Below the pieces are notes generated by a model. That model worked only from the letters and a program-made list of their open reading frames with translations, did no database searches and had not been told where the DNA came from. Below are positions 1 to 8,730 of a stretch of 46,965 nucleotides of DNA, one piece after another. The position numbers were made by a program, and so were the translations under genes. The DNA comes from Planctomycetota bacterium (lineage in GTDB: Bacteria > Planctomycetota > Planctomycetia > Isosphaerales > Isosphaeraceae): NCBI GenBank assembly GCA_021791715.1, contig JAJYWB010000046.1, forward strand, positions 1-46,965. The letters run 5' to 3'. How positions within the stretch are numbered: position 1 is the first letter of the stretch; each line of letters begins with the position of its first letter.

Positions 1-69
1 AGCTTCTCAGTCGAGCCGGCTGAGAAGCGATTGAAGCCGAAATCCAGGCTGGAGAATGAGTCGACGTGA
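1..69 (+). CDS. C-terminal tail of an unidentified upstream gene (partial)
   Basis: Frame 1 is open from the first base and stops at TGA 67-69, giving about 22 residues rich in Lys, Glu and Ser. It overlaps the ATG of the next gene (56) by 14 bases, the usual sign of translational coupling. Because the next gene is rloB-like, and RloB genes commonly follow an AAA ATPase (RloA), this could be the end of such an ATPase. That is inference from context: the tail carries no diagnostic motif. Confidence 0.4.
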   Translation, partial: SFSVEPAEKRLKPKSRLENEST

Positions 70-701
70 TCGAAAAAATCGCTCGCGAGCGTTCGCGGTG
101 CGCGCCGGAATGTGCGAAACTCGAACTCAGGAAGGAGCTTAAACTGAGTACGGTCGAGGTCGAGGTCGTCGGCGAGGGCGCAGAGATCGTCGGCGTCGTC
201 GAGAAGGCGATTGAAATAAGAAAGGATCGAATCAAGGATTCGAAAAGTAGCATTAAAGTTGCAGAATATGATGAAATCTGGTGTGTCGTGGACGCCGAAC
301 GCAAGATCGATAATCCTTCTTGGGAAAGAGGAATCGATCGTTCGAGTGCGAACGAGCTTCTCCTCGCATGGTCGAATCCCTGCTTTGAATACTGGATCCT
401 GCTCCACTTTGAACGTATCGGCCGTTCTTTCGACGGCTATCATGATGTGCGAAATAATCTGAAAAAGTATATTACCGATTATCAAAAGAATTTGAATTAT
501 TTTGATAAATTAGCACCACGTATCTCTATCGCGATCGATCGATCGAAGGAGATTCATCGAACACAATGGAAGAATACGCCGAAAATCATCGATAAAAATC
601 CGGCCACGACGGTTCATGAACTTGTCGAATCGCTTTTTAAAATCGCCGAGATCACCGTCGATCAGTTCCTCGAGCGATACGCCAAGGAACGATCTCGATG
701 A
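56..701 (+). pseudogene. RloB-family protein, broken by an internal deletion/frameshift
   Basis: ATG 56 opens a basic N-terminus typical of RloB proteins (MSRRDRKNRSRA, then CETRT) but hits a stop at 140-142. The rest of the family sequence continues in another frame from about 126 (LRKELKLSTVEVEVVGEG) to the stop at 701. It includes the hallmarks YDEIWCVVDAE and WSNPCFEYWILLHFE and a C-terminal NPATTVHELVESL. Between the halves the expected CEGxxTEPxYF segment, roughly 15-20 codons, is absent. RloB proteins occur beside restriction or AAA-ATPase defence genes. A GTG at 66 would give a 211-residue product, but its first 20 residues are out of the family frame. Most likely inactive, unless the break is an assembly error. 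Family assignment is confident; pseudogene status is fairly confident. Confidence 0.7.
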
Positions 702-951
702 TCGTCTTGACAAGCTGCAATGAGAATATCGTATACACTCAATATTCAAAATTCATTATCTAATAGAAATAAAAAAATGCTTGTTATAAGTTTATATGAA
801 GATACGGAGTCGGCTTAAGTATCTTTGGAAGTCTCGGATCGCCTTGGTTAAGTCGATTGATTTATCATCAGAGCTTATCTCGATAGTATCGGGACTTGAA
901 GATCGGTCGGCGTCCGAATCGAACCTCCGATTCTAGCCGATGTGCGGCTGA

Positions 952-1146
952 ATCGAATCCTCAGAATCCGGCAATCGCGATAAGATCCGTCGCGAATACG
1001 CGCGGGTTCCCGATTCGGAATATCGCGCCGCACTCCGTAAAATCTTGATCCAATTTGCGGCTCGACCGAGAATTTATCATCGATTCATCAATCTCGAAAC
1101 GCAGGCTCGCGAAAATATGATCGCGGAGATCATGGAATTGAGTTAA
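952..1146 (+). pseudogene. Protein-like open stretch without a start codon
   Basis: Frame 1 is open from just after TGA 949-951 to TAA 1144-1146 and reads like real protein: NRDKIRREYARVPDSEYRA near the start and ARENMIAEIMELS at the end, with charged amphipathic helices. There is no ATG, GTG or TTG before the protein-like part. It is therefore best seen as the remnant of a gene whose 5' end is gone. I do not recognise the family. Confidence 0.25.
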
Positions 1147-1162
1147 CCGTGAGGAACCAAGA

Positions 1163-1273
1163 TTGCGAAAAAAATATAAACGTAAACATAAGTATGTTAA
1201 TATTGAAAAATCGATCTTAGACGATCTCGGGGGTCGGCGCGGCGAAATCGCTTGTGCATCAGGTATTTGATAT
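1163..1273 (+). CDS. Possible small basic protein (36 residues)
   Basis: TTG 1163 is preceded by GAGGAA at about 1151-1156. The frame runs to TGA at 1271-1273. The product begins MRKKYKRKHKYVNIEK and is strongly basic, then becomes neutral. No family is recognised. It may be a decayed gene start rather than a working gene; it overlaps nothing and lies 134 bases before the glycosyltransferase. Confidence 0.2.
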
Positions 1274-1407
1274 ATGATCATGCGACAAATCCAGGGTACG
1301 CGAATTTCGTCGCGGCCCGATCGCGTACGGCGACCTTGACCTCGAAGGTTGATCGCCGTAACTTACGGCTCCTTAAGAGAACGAGATCGTTATGGGAGAA
1401 TCGATCG

Positions 1408-2538
1408 TTGAACGACCGGCAATCGGGCCTCGCGACGTATGTGACGAGCCACGGCTTCGGCCACCTCAATCGGACCGTCGCGGTGTTGAATCGAATACCA
1501 AACGATATCCCGATTCATATTCGATGTCATTCCAATTTATTTGATCATTGGCGAGAGCGTTTAACTCGACCCGCGGAGTTCGGCGCTTACGTTTCCGACG
1601 CGGGGGCTCTGAATCCCGCGGGGGACAGTCGCGCGACCGACGGCCCCGGGACGCTCGATCACGCTCGGGCGGTTCATGAGGAGGCGTACAAGCGGATCGA
1701 CGACGAGATCGATTGGATGAGGGAGAATCGCGTGGGCGCGGCGCTTTGCGACGCTCCGCCGATACCCCTCGTCGCGGCTCGGCGCGCGGGTATCCCCGCG
1801 TTTTTGTTGGCGAATTTCACCTGGGCCGATATTTACGATCCGCACGCGCGGCGGATCGGCCCCGGCGCCATGGCTTTTGTACGAAGCATGCGAAATGATT
1901 ATCGCTCGGCGACGACTCTCTTCCGCGCCCTCCCCGCGCTCGCGATGCGTCGGGTGGCGCCGACGATCGACGTCGGTATGGTCGTCACCCCGGGAAAAAA
2001 CCGGAAGACCGAGTTGAAATCGCTGTTGGGAATTAAAGATCAAGATAAAATCGTATATTTTTATGTGGGGAGATACGGCCAGGCGAATTTGAATTGGGGT
2101 CGGGTTGAGCGTTTCGCGGAGCGGGGGATACATTTTGTGGGGTTTCACGCGGCGTCGGCGGGATCTCCGCGGAATTTTCACGTGGTGAAGCCGACCGAGT
2201 GGACGGGGGCCGATTTGGCCGCGTCGGCGGATGCGATTGTGGCGAAGGCGGGTTATGGGACGGTTTGCGAGGCGATGGCGGCGGGTTCGCCGTTGATTTA
2301 CCCGCCGCGGGTGGGATTCGCCGAGCATCGCGCGCTCGATCGAGCGTTGCGGCTTTGGGGGGGTGGGACTCCGGTTTCGGCGCGCGAATTTGAGGAATTG
2401 CGTCTTGAGGGCGCGTTCGATCGCGCGTTCGCGGTTCGTCCGGGTCCTCCGCCGTTTTCGAGCGAGGGGGCTTTGATCGCGGCTCGGCGGTTGGTGGAGA
2501 CGCTTCTGGGAACGTCGCTTGATTCGTCGCAAGTTTAA
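1408..2538 (+). CDS. MurG-like (GT28-type) glycosyltransferase
   Basis: A 376-residue two-domain glycosyltransferase of the GT-B fold. The N-terminus has ATYVTSHGFGHLNR, the Gly/His-rich acceptor-side loop of MurG/UDP-glycosyltransferase-like proteins. The C-terminal half has ADAIVAKAGYGTVCEAMAAG followed by PLIYPPR, the nucleotide-sugar binding region. TTG 1408 was chosen because GGGAG at 1394-1398 sits nine bases ahead of it and the family similarity begins at once. An upstream in-frame extension to 1252 looks like non-coding sequence. No signal peptide or membrane segment is seen, so it should act in the cytoplasm. Substrate and acceptor cannot be told from sequence. It stands alone, with no biosynthetic neighbours. 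Confidence 0.75.
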   Translation: MNDRQSGLATYVTSHGFGHLNRTVAVLNRIPNDIPIHIRCHSNLFDHWRERLTRPAEFGAYVSDAGALNPAGDSRATDGPGTLDHARAVHEEAYKRIDDEIDWMRENRVGAALCDAPPIPLVAARRAGIPAFLLANFTWADIYDPHARRIGPGAMAFVRSMRNDYRSATTLFRALPALAMRRVAPTIDVGMVVTPGKNRKTELKSLLGIKDQDKIVYFYVGRYGQANLNWGRVERFAERGIHFVGFHAASAGSPRNFHVVKPTEWTGADLAASADAIVAKAGYGTVCEAMAAGSPLIYPPRVGFAEHRALDRALRLWGGGTPVSAREFEELRLEGAFDRAFAVRPGPPPFSSEGALIAARRLVETLLGTSLDSSQV

Positions 2539-2555
2539 GGATTCCAATAGATTAT

Positions 2556-2577
2556 GCCGAAGGAGACCCGCTTCGGC
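2556..2577 (+). terminator. Hairpin after the glycosyltransferase
   Basis: GCCGAAG at 2556-2562 pairs perfectly with CTTCGGC at 2571-2577 around an 8-base loop, 17 bases after the stop at 2538. No T-run follows, so it is either a weak intrinsic terminator or an RNA-stabilising hairpin. Confidence 0.4.
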
Positions 2578-2692
2578 GCGGGTACGGATCGATCGTGTTG
2601 GGCGCGTGATTTGCTTGTAAGCGGTGTCGGCGGGGTTTCGAGCCGGCCGAATTGAGCCGGGTGAAAACCTTGGAATAGTGAGAGTTGGACGC

Positions 2693-2720
2693 TTGCTTAA
2701 AATCGGCCGTGATTTATGCT
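2693..2720 (+). promoter_or_regulatory. Possible promoter for the secreted protein at 2819
   Basis: TTGCTT at 2693-2698 and TATGCT at 2715-2720 are 16 bases apart, about 90 bases before ATG 2819. The -10-like box resembles the TAGGCT boxes found before the diguanylate cyclase and uxs genes in this window. Confidence 0.3.
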
Positions 2721-2818
2721 AGATGGATACGAGAATTCTCTCCCACGTCGCCGTGTCGAGCGGAGGCGTATTGGCATGCGGCGAGAGTCCTCATCACACT
2801 CCCACGAAGGAGGTCGCG

Positions 2819-3913
2819 ATGCTTCGAGGTGTTTGCGGGACCGCCGCGGTCGCTTTGGTTTTGGCGATCGGCGCGTCGTCGGCCGAGGCTCAGTATTACA
2901 ACAACGGCTATGGGATGTACGGTTGGGCGGCGACTCCAGGCGGCGACATCGCCCGCGGGATGGGCGTGTACGCGATGGGGCTGGGTCAGTTCGATCTGGC
3001 GAACGCGTATGCGAATTCGATCAATACCGATACCGCGATGCGTTGGAACGCGGGGCTTTGGCAAGCCGAGCAGCTTTATTATCAGAATCGATATGAGAAT
3101 TTAAAGAATCGTCGGATTCGTCAGGCGGACGCGGCGAAGTCGGTATCGGAGCGTTTGAAGGATCATCCCGATCCCGCGGACATCACGCGCGGCGACGCGC
3201 TCAACGTGATTTTGGCGCAGTTGACGGCGCCGAAGGTTCGGTTGGTTTCGCTCAAGACTTCGTCGATGGCGTTGCCGAGTCGTACGGCATCGGAGATTCC
3301 GTTTCAGTACGCTTCGGAGGCGGTGGTGATTTGTTTGCAGCAGTTGACGGTTGAGAACGGCTGGCCGATGCCTTTGCGTGATAAGAAGTATGAGACGGCG
3401 CGTAAGGCTTACGAGAAGGCGATCGACGACGCGCTTCGGCTCGATCTCAACGGCGATCTGACTCCCGATTCGATCGCCTCGGTGCGCACGGCGGTTCTTG
3501 ATTTGTATCATACGTTCAAGGCGAATCCTCCCGATAATAAAGAGGATTACATGGCCGCGGAGACGTTTCTCAAAGGGCTGGCGGGCGGGGTGCGGATGCT
3601 GAGGAGTCCCGCGGTCGAGACGATCATTTCGGAGATCGAGAAGAAGCCGGTTCACAGCGTGGGGGATTTGCTCGCGTTTATGGAGATGTTCAATCTTCGA
3701 TTCGCTCCGGCCAAAACGCCCCAACAACGGGCGCTTTATCAGAACCTGTACACGGTGCTGGTGGCTCAGCGCGACGAGGTGATGAAGAAGATCGACCAGG
3801 ACGACCAGCAGGAACTCGCGGGATTGCCCGATAACGTGAAAGAGGGAAGCCCCGTTTCGGTTTTCTCGCGGATGGATTGGGATCACTTGCAGCACAATTC
3901 GCGCAAGCAATAA
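2819..3913 (+). CDS. Secreted protein of unknown function (364 aa)
   Basis: ATG 2819 follows a perfect AAGGAGG (2807-2813) five bases away, which settles the start. The first 24 residues are a classic signal peptide ending SSAEA, with QYYNNG as the likely mature start. The mature protein begins with a Tyr/Gly/Asn-rich stretch, then a helical region (FDLANAYANSIN, WQAEQLYYQNRYENLKNRR). The rest is soluble and helix-rich with no membrane segment. No enzymatic motif is recognised. The helical pattern suggests a periplasmic or surface structural protein, an inference only. It lies before an exported protease gene, but the 335-base gap argues against a tight operon. Confidence 0.7.
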   Translation: MLRGVCGTAAVALVLAIGASSAEAQYYNNGYGMYGWAATPGGDIARGMGVYAMGLGQFDLANAYANSINTDTAMRWNAGLWQAEQLYYQNRYENLKNRRIRQADAAKSVSERLKDHPDPADITRGDALNVILAQLTAPKVRLVSLKTSSMALPSRTASEIPFQYASEAVVICLQQLTVENGWPMPLRDKKYETARKAYEKAIDDALRLDLNGDLTPDSIASVRTAVLDLYHTFKANPPDNKEDYMAAETFLKGLAGGVRMLRSPAVETIISEIEKKPVHSVGDLLAFMEMFNLRFAPAKTPQQRALYQNLYTVLVAQRDEVMKKIDQDDQQELAGLPDNVKEGSPVSVFSRMDWDHLQHNSRKQ

Positions 3914-4248
3914 ATTGCGCGTAATTGTCGTTGATGATCGGGAGTGAATCGAAGGCTCCGCCGCGAGCGACCGCGACGGGGCCTTTGTTTTTTCGGCGGT
4001 GCGACGGCGGCCGGTTTTCGTCGGGTATTCGGGGTTTCGAGGCCGATTTGAGGAAGCCTCGGCGACGGGGTGTCGCGGCGAAAGGGTTGAGCCGAGCCGT
4101 TTTGAAGACGTGTGAAGTTCGCGGCGTCGCTTCGGTCGAATTCAAAGGCGTTGCCGACGCGGTCGGCTTTCGTCATGATATGGAAATCGTCGCGCCGGGC
4201 GGATCGCGTCGCGGGCGGCGGCGATCCACGCCGATAAGGTTGTGTCTT
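3914..4248. other. Intergenic stretch before the HtrA-like protease
   Basis: The protease reading frame stays open upstream through most of this stretch, but the translation is low-complexity Arg/Gly/Ala and unlike a protein domain. ATG 4180 in the same frame is an alternative start that would place an RGRRRS stretch before the signal peptide. No promoter or hairpin stands out. Confidence 0.4.
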
Positions 4249-5805
4249 ATGCGAATATTGGCATTTGTTCTTATTTTAACGACGTTCGCGCGGGGCGCCG
4301 AGCCTCCCGCGCCCGCCACGCGTTCCGCGCCCGGGGGCGGGGGATCGAGGTCGATCGTTTCGGCGCTTGAGGATTCGTTCGTCGAGGCGATCGCGCGCGC
4401 CGAGCCTTCGGTGGTGGCGATCGCGCGGGTGAAATCGGAGACCGGCGAGACGACGGCGGTATTGGGTCGAACCGAGCCCGAGCCCGACGCCGATCGGACG
4501 CGGGCGTTGGTGGAGGGGGATTTTCGGAATCGCGGATTCCGTAATCGACGAATGCAAATGTTGATGCGGCAGGGTTTGGCGCTCAACGATCTGGATCAAG
4601 ACGATCTCGCCGACAATTTACAATTTGATTATGGATCGGGCGTGGTGGTGGGGAACGAGGGGCAAATTCTCACGGCTTATCATGTCGTTAAAGGGGCCAG
4701 GCGATTGCGCGTTCGCGCGATCGGTCGGAGGCAGTTCGACGCGGTGATAATCGCCGCGGATCCGCGCTCGGACCTCGCGGTGATCGTTCCGTTCGGCGAC
4801 GAACCTCCCAAGCTCAAGCCGATACCGCTGGGGAATTCGACGAAGTTGCGGAAAGGATCGTTTTTGATCGCGCTCGGCAATCCGTACAACGCGGCACGGG
4901 ACGGCGCGGCTTCGGCGGCGTGGGGGATTTTGGCGAACATTGCGCGGCGGGTCGAGCCCCCGCGGGTGGGCGCCGCGCCTCCGCAACTACATAATTATCC
5001 GATAATGCTTCAGCTCGACGCCAAGCTCAATTTGGGGATGAGCGGGGCGCCGGTGGTGAATCTCGACGGCGAGTTGGTCGGTTTAACGACGACGGCGGGA
5101 GATCCCGAGGGTTTCGATCCCAAAGCGGGGTATGCGATTCCGATGGATCGATTGGGTCGACGAGCGGTTCTCAGTCTTATAGAAGGTCGTGAGGTCGAGT
5201 ATGGATTTTTGGGGATCAACTTGCCGACGTTGCGGTTTCAGCCCGATGAATTCGGGGGTAAGACGAATATCGTCGCGGACGTGACGCCCGGTACTCCCGC
5301 GGATTTGGGCAATTTGCTCAAAGGCGACGAGATCCTTCAGGTCGGCGAGATACCCGTATACGATTCCGATACGCTCGTCGTCGCGGTCGGGTCTTATCCC
5401 GTGGGAGAGCCGGTGGCGCTGAAGATTCGACGTGACGACAAGATCATTCATAAAACCGTTTTCCTCTCGAAATATCCGACCGAAGGGGATATTATCGCGA
5501 CGAATCGTCCCGAGCCATGGCGCGGGATCCGCGTCGATTACACGAGCACGCTCGCTCCTTCGACGTTCGGCGCGGAAGTGCTTCAGCAAATGGCCAAGAG
5601 TTTGGTCGCGATCGTCGAGGTCGTCCCCGGATCTCCCGCGGATCTCGCGGGGCTGAAAAAGGGGCGGCTCGTGGTTAAACTGGGCGAGAGGAAAGTGAAC
5701 AAACCAAGCGATTTTTACGCGTTGACGCCCAAGCTCAAAGGAGACGTTCCGATCGAGACCGATTCGGGAATCGTCGTCGTCCGCGAGCCGAAGAACGTTA
5801 ATTAA
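4249..5805 (+). CDS. HtrA/DegP-like trypsin-fold serine protease with two PDZ domains
   Basis: A 518-residue exported protease. The signal peptide (MRILAFVLILTTFARGA) sets the start at ATG 4249, with AAGG at 4236-4239. The trypsin-like domain shows the full triad: His145 in TAYHVVKG, Asp175 in SDLAVI, and Ser265 in LGMSGAPVVNLDGELVG. The usual GNSGGP around the serine is changed to GMSGAP. Residues 90-115 are a charged Arg/Asp insert ahead of the domain. Two PDZ domains follow, about 318-410 (GTPADLGNLLKGDEILQVG) and 415-515 (VVPGSPADLAGLKKGRLVVKLG). Such proteins cut misfolded envelope proteins and act in the periplasm. It ends 55 bases before alaS. Confidence 0.85.
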   Translation: MRILAFVLILTTFARGAEPPAPATRSAPGGGGSRSIVSALEDSFVEAIARAEPSVVAIARVKSETGETTAVLGRTEPEPDADRTRALVEGDFRNRGFRNRRMQMLMRQGLALNDLDQDDLADNLQFDYGSGVVVGNEGQILTAYHVVKGARRLRVRAIGRRQFDAVIIAADPRSDLAVIVPFGDEPPKLKPIPLGNSTKLRKGSFLIALGNPYNAARDGAASAAWGILANIARRVEPPRVGAAPPQLHNYPIMLQLDAKLNLGMSGAPVVNLDGELVGLTTTAGDPEGFDPKAGYAIPMDRLGRRAVLSLIEGREVEYGFLGINLPTLRFQPDEFGGKTNIVADVTPGTPADLGNLLKGDEILQVGEIPVYDSDTLVVAVGSYPVGEPVALKIRRDDKIIHKTVFLSKYPTEGDIIATNRPEPWRGIRVDYTSTLAPSTFGAEVLQQMAKSLVAIVEVVPGSPADLAGLKKGRLVVKLGERKVNKPSDFYALTPKLKGDVPIETDSGIVVVREPKNVN

Positions 5806-5860
5806 ATGAACAAGCGTGAATTCGCGTATTTCTTTAAGAATTGATAGATCAGCGGCGAAC

Positions 5861-8488
5861 ATGAAAACAGACGAATTGCGGGAAGCGTATCTCGATTTTT
5901 TTGTTTCCAAGGGATGCGTGCGAAAGCCGAGCGACGTGTTGGTTCCCGACGATCCGACGGTGTTGTTCACCCCGGCGGGGATGAATCAATTTAAGCGCGA
6001 GTTTCTCGGGTTGGGGGATCCGTCGTTCACGCGGGCGACGACGTGTCAGAAATGTTTGCGGACCGGCGATATTGAGAACGTGGGTCGGACGGCGTTTCAT
6101 GAGACGTTGTTCGAGATGCTCGGCAATTTTAGTTTCGGCGATTATTTTAAGCGCGAGGCGATTCATTGGGCTTGGGAGTTTTTGGTTAAGGTTTTGCGCA
6201 TTGATCCGGCGCGGCTGTCGATCACGGTCTATCTGGACGACGACGAGGCGTTCGACATTTGGGAGAAGGAGATCGGCGTTCCGCGCGATCGAATCAGCCG
6301 GCTGGGAGAGGACGACAATTTTTGGCCGGCTGGTGCGCCGACGCACGGGCCGAACGGCGTTTGCGGCCCTTGTTCCGAGATATTTTATCACGGCGCGGGT
6401 TCCAGGGAAGTCGAGATCTGGAATCTCGTGTTCACGCAGTTCAATCGCACGGGGGTGAACGCGCTTGAGCCGTTGCCGAAAAAGAATATCGATACGGGGA
6501 TGGGTCTTGAGCGCGCCGCGGCGTGTTTGCAGGGCGTTTCGACGGTGTTCGACACCGATATTTTTCGGCCGATCGTCGCCGCGGCGGCGGAGCTTTTGGG
6601 GGTGGTTTACGATCCGAGCGGCGGCGACGGGGTTCGGATCAGGCGGATGTCGGATCATTCACGCGCGCTCACTTTCGCGATTCACGAAAACGTCCGTCCC
6701 GGACCGCAAAAGCAGGGTTACGTCATTCGTCGATTGCTTCGTCGCGGCGTGCTCGACGCTTATATGACGGGGCGTCGCGAACCGATCCTCGCCGATCTGG
6801 TTCCGGTGGTCGTCGATGTGATGAAGAATCCGTATCCCGAGCTCGCCGAGACTTGTCGTCACGTTCAAAACGTGGTTCGCGACGAGGAGGAGCGGTTTCT
6901 GGCGAATTTAGAAAATAGCCTTAAGTATTTAAACGATACGTTCAAGCGGACGAAGGCCGCGGGTTCGGCGGTGGTGGCGGGGCGCGACGCGTTCGATTTA
7001 CACTCGACTTACGGGATTCCGGTCGAGATCACCGCGAGCCTGGCGGCCGAGAACGACCTTTCGGTCGATATGTCGGGTTTCGACGCGGCGATGAAGGATT
7101 TCGCCGAGCTGACCCGCGGCACGACCGAGGCGGCGGCGGTTTTCACCGCGGGGCCGCTCGACGCGCTCAAACGTGATTATCATTCGGGTAACGCTTTCCT
7201 CGGCTATGAAACGACCGCGGCCGACGCCGCGGTGATCGCGGTGGTTTCGCAAGATCGACTCGTCGATCGCGCCGGAACGATGAAGGAAACCGACCCGCCG
7301 ATCGCGCTCGTGCTCGATCAAACGCCGTTTTACGGCGAGAGCGGCGGCCAGGTGGGCGATACCGGAATCATCGAGAACGACTCGTTTCTCTTTCGCGTGA
7401 TCGATACACAGAAAGAAAACGTATTCACGCTTCATATTGGTCGAATCGAGCGCGGCGAGATCACGGTCGGCGGTTCGGTTCGCGCCGCGGTCGATACCGA
7501 GCGACGCGAGGCGATCCGTCGCGCGCATTCGGCGACGCACGTTTTGCATCACGCCTTGCAAACTCATTTAGGTAAGCATGCGAGACAAGCCGGCAGTAAA
7601 GTCGAGCCCGATCGGTTGCGGTTCGATTTCGCCAACTCCGAGGCGGTCGGGAAAGACAGGCTTCGCGCGATCGAGCAAACGGTGAACGAGCTTGTATTAA
7701 GAGCCGACGCGGTTTCGTGGTCGATCATGCCGATCGAGCGGGCGCGCGAGCTGGGGGCGACGGCGCTTTTCGGCGAGAAATATCCCGAACGCGTGCGGGT
7801 TGTTCGGATGGGGGATTATTCGCTCGAGCTTTGCGGCGGAACGCATCTCGATAACGTCGGCAAGGCGGGGTTGTTCAAGATCGTCGGCGAGGAATCGGTG
7901 TCGGCGGGAACGAGGCGGATCACGGCGCTGACGGGCAGGGCGGCGCTCGATCATGTTCGACAAGAGGAGGAGACGCTCGCCGCGGCGGCCTCGGCTCTCC
8001 GCGTTTCACCGGCTCAGATTCCGGTACGTGTTCAGGCGTTGCTTGATGAGATCAAGTCGCTGAAGAAGCAAGCGTCGAAGGTCAAGGCCGAGACGGCGCC
8101 GAAGGTTTCGACCGACGATTTATTGGCTCGCGCCGAGAAGAAAAACGGCGTGTCGATCGTCGTGGCGGCGGTCGAGGCGACGAGTCCCGACGATCTGCGA
8201 CAGATGGTCGACGTGCTGCGGAGGAAGGCGGGTTCGGGTTTGGCCGCGCTTTTGATCTCGGCGGTCGACGGTAAGGTTCATCTCGTCGCGGGGATGACCG
8301 CCGACGTGACCGATCGGGGCCTGCACGCGGGTTTATGGCTCAAAGAGGTCGCTCCGATCGTCGGCGGAGGAGGGGGCGGCCGACCCGACATGGCTCAGGC
8401 GGGCGGCAAAGACCCGGCGCGGATCGCCGACGCGGTTCGCAAGGCGATCGAATCAATCGACGCCAAAGTTGGTGATTTGAAGAAATAA
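5861..8488 (+). CDS. alaS: Alanyl-tRNA synthetase
   Basis: Charges tRNA-Ala in the cytoplasm. The 875-residue length is normal for the bacterial enzyme. Class II catalytic-domain signatures are clear: FTPAGMNQFK, the FHETLFEMLGNFSFGDYFK motif, and a GMGLERAA motif. The editing domain has the zinc-binding pair HSATHVLHH and CGGTHLDNVG, so mischarged Ser/Gly clearance should work. The C-terminal DHHA1-type domain ends in the Gly-rich GGGGGRPDMAQAGG. ATG 5861 (MKTDELREAYLDFF) fits the family N-terminus; no strong Shine-Dalgarno sequence precedes it. It appears to be a single-gene unit: a 242-base gap follows. Confidence 0.97.
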   Translation: MKTDELREAYLDFFVSKGCVRKPSDVLVPDDPTVLFTPAGMNQFKREFLGLGDPSFTRATTCQKCLRTGDIENVGRTAFHETLFEMLGNFSFGDYFKREAIHWAWEFLVKVLRIDPARLSITVYLDDDEAFDIWEKEIGVPRDRISRLGEDDNFWPAGAPTHGPNGVCGPCSEIFYHGAGSREVEIWNLVFTQFNRTGVNALEPLPKKNIDTGMGLERAAACLQGVSTVFDTDIFRPIVAAAAELLGVVYDPSGGDGVRIRRMSDHSRALTFAIHENVRPGPQKQGYVIRRLLRRGVLDAYMTGRREPILADLVPVVVDVMKNPYPELAETCRHVQNVVRDEEERFLANLENSLKYLNDTFKRTKAAGSAVVAGRDAFDLHSTYGIPVEITASLAAENDLSVDMSGFDAAMKDFAELTRGTTEAAAVFTAGPLDALKRDYHSGNAFLGYETTAADAAVIAVVSQDRLVDRAGTMKETDPPIALVLDQTPFYGESGGQVGDTGIIENDSFLFRVIDTQKENVFTLHIGRIERGEITVGGSVRAAVDTERREAIRRAHSATHVLHHALQTHLGKHARQAGSKVEPDRLRFDFANSEAVGKDRLRAIEQTVNELVLRADAVSWSIMPIERARELGATALFGEKYPERVRVVRMGDYSLELCGGTHLDNVGKAGLFKIVGEESVSAGTRRITALTGRAALDHVRQEEETLAAAASALRVSPAQIPVRVQALLDEIKSLKKQASKVKAETAPKVSTDDLLARAEKKNGVSIVVAAVEATSPDDLRQMVDVLRRKAGSGLAALLISAVDGKVHLVAGMTADVTDRGLHAGLWLKEVAPIVGGGGGGRPDMAQAGGKDPARIADAVRKAIESIDAKVGDLKK

Positions 8489-8646
8489 TTGAAGTCATGT
8501 TGCAATGTAGCATTGTTCTAAATTGATCGATCTAAGATTGATTTTGACGACGGCTTGTTTGAGAGTTTGAGGTCGATGTGATCGACGCGATCGAATCCTC
8601 CCGAGGATTTGATTGCGTCTCGGTCGATTTTTTGATTCGGCGAGCG

Positions 8647-8652
8647 TATAAT
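8647..8652 (+). promoter_or_regulatory. Possible -10 box for the Gly/Met-rich protein gene
   Basis: TATAAT at 8647-8652 lies 79 bases before ATG 8731. A -35 box at normal spacing is not evident, so this is a weak call. Confidence 0.25.
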
Positions 8653-8730
8653 CATGATGTCGGGGAACCACGCTCGGTAACGCGTCGCCGCCCAGGATCA
8701 AGCCGGGGGACGAGCGAGGGGAGTACTACG

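Larger units (their letters stand above)
702..1407. other. Long, AT-richer intergenic stretch with ORF fragments
   Basis: No convincing complete gene lies between the broken rloB-like gene and the glycosyltransferase. The part around 715-880 is clearly AT-richer than its surroundings. Two small hairpins sit back to back: GAATCG/CGATTC at 916-933 and AGCCG/CGGCT at 935-949. A start-less open stretch (952-1146) and a small basic ORF (1163-1273) are described separately. The reverse-strand frame over 961-1281 shows no family features. The stretch looks like decayed accessory DNA. Confidence 0.5.

Noticed and set aside
905..960. tRNA-like GGTTCGATTC on the minus strand
   Set aside because: The T-arm stem does not pair and no acceptor or anticodon arms fit; only two small hairpins remain.
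961..1281. A 106-codon minus-strand frame in the gap before the glycosyltransferase
   Set aside because: Composition and lack of a ribosome-binding site argue against a gene; the plus strand reads more like protein there.
1561..2547. A 328-codon frame on the minus strand
   Set aside because: It is antisense to the glycosyltransferase, Arg-rich, and without family features, an artefact of GC-rich codon bias.
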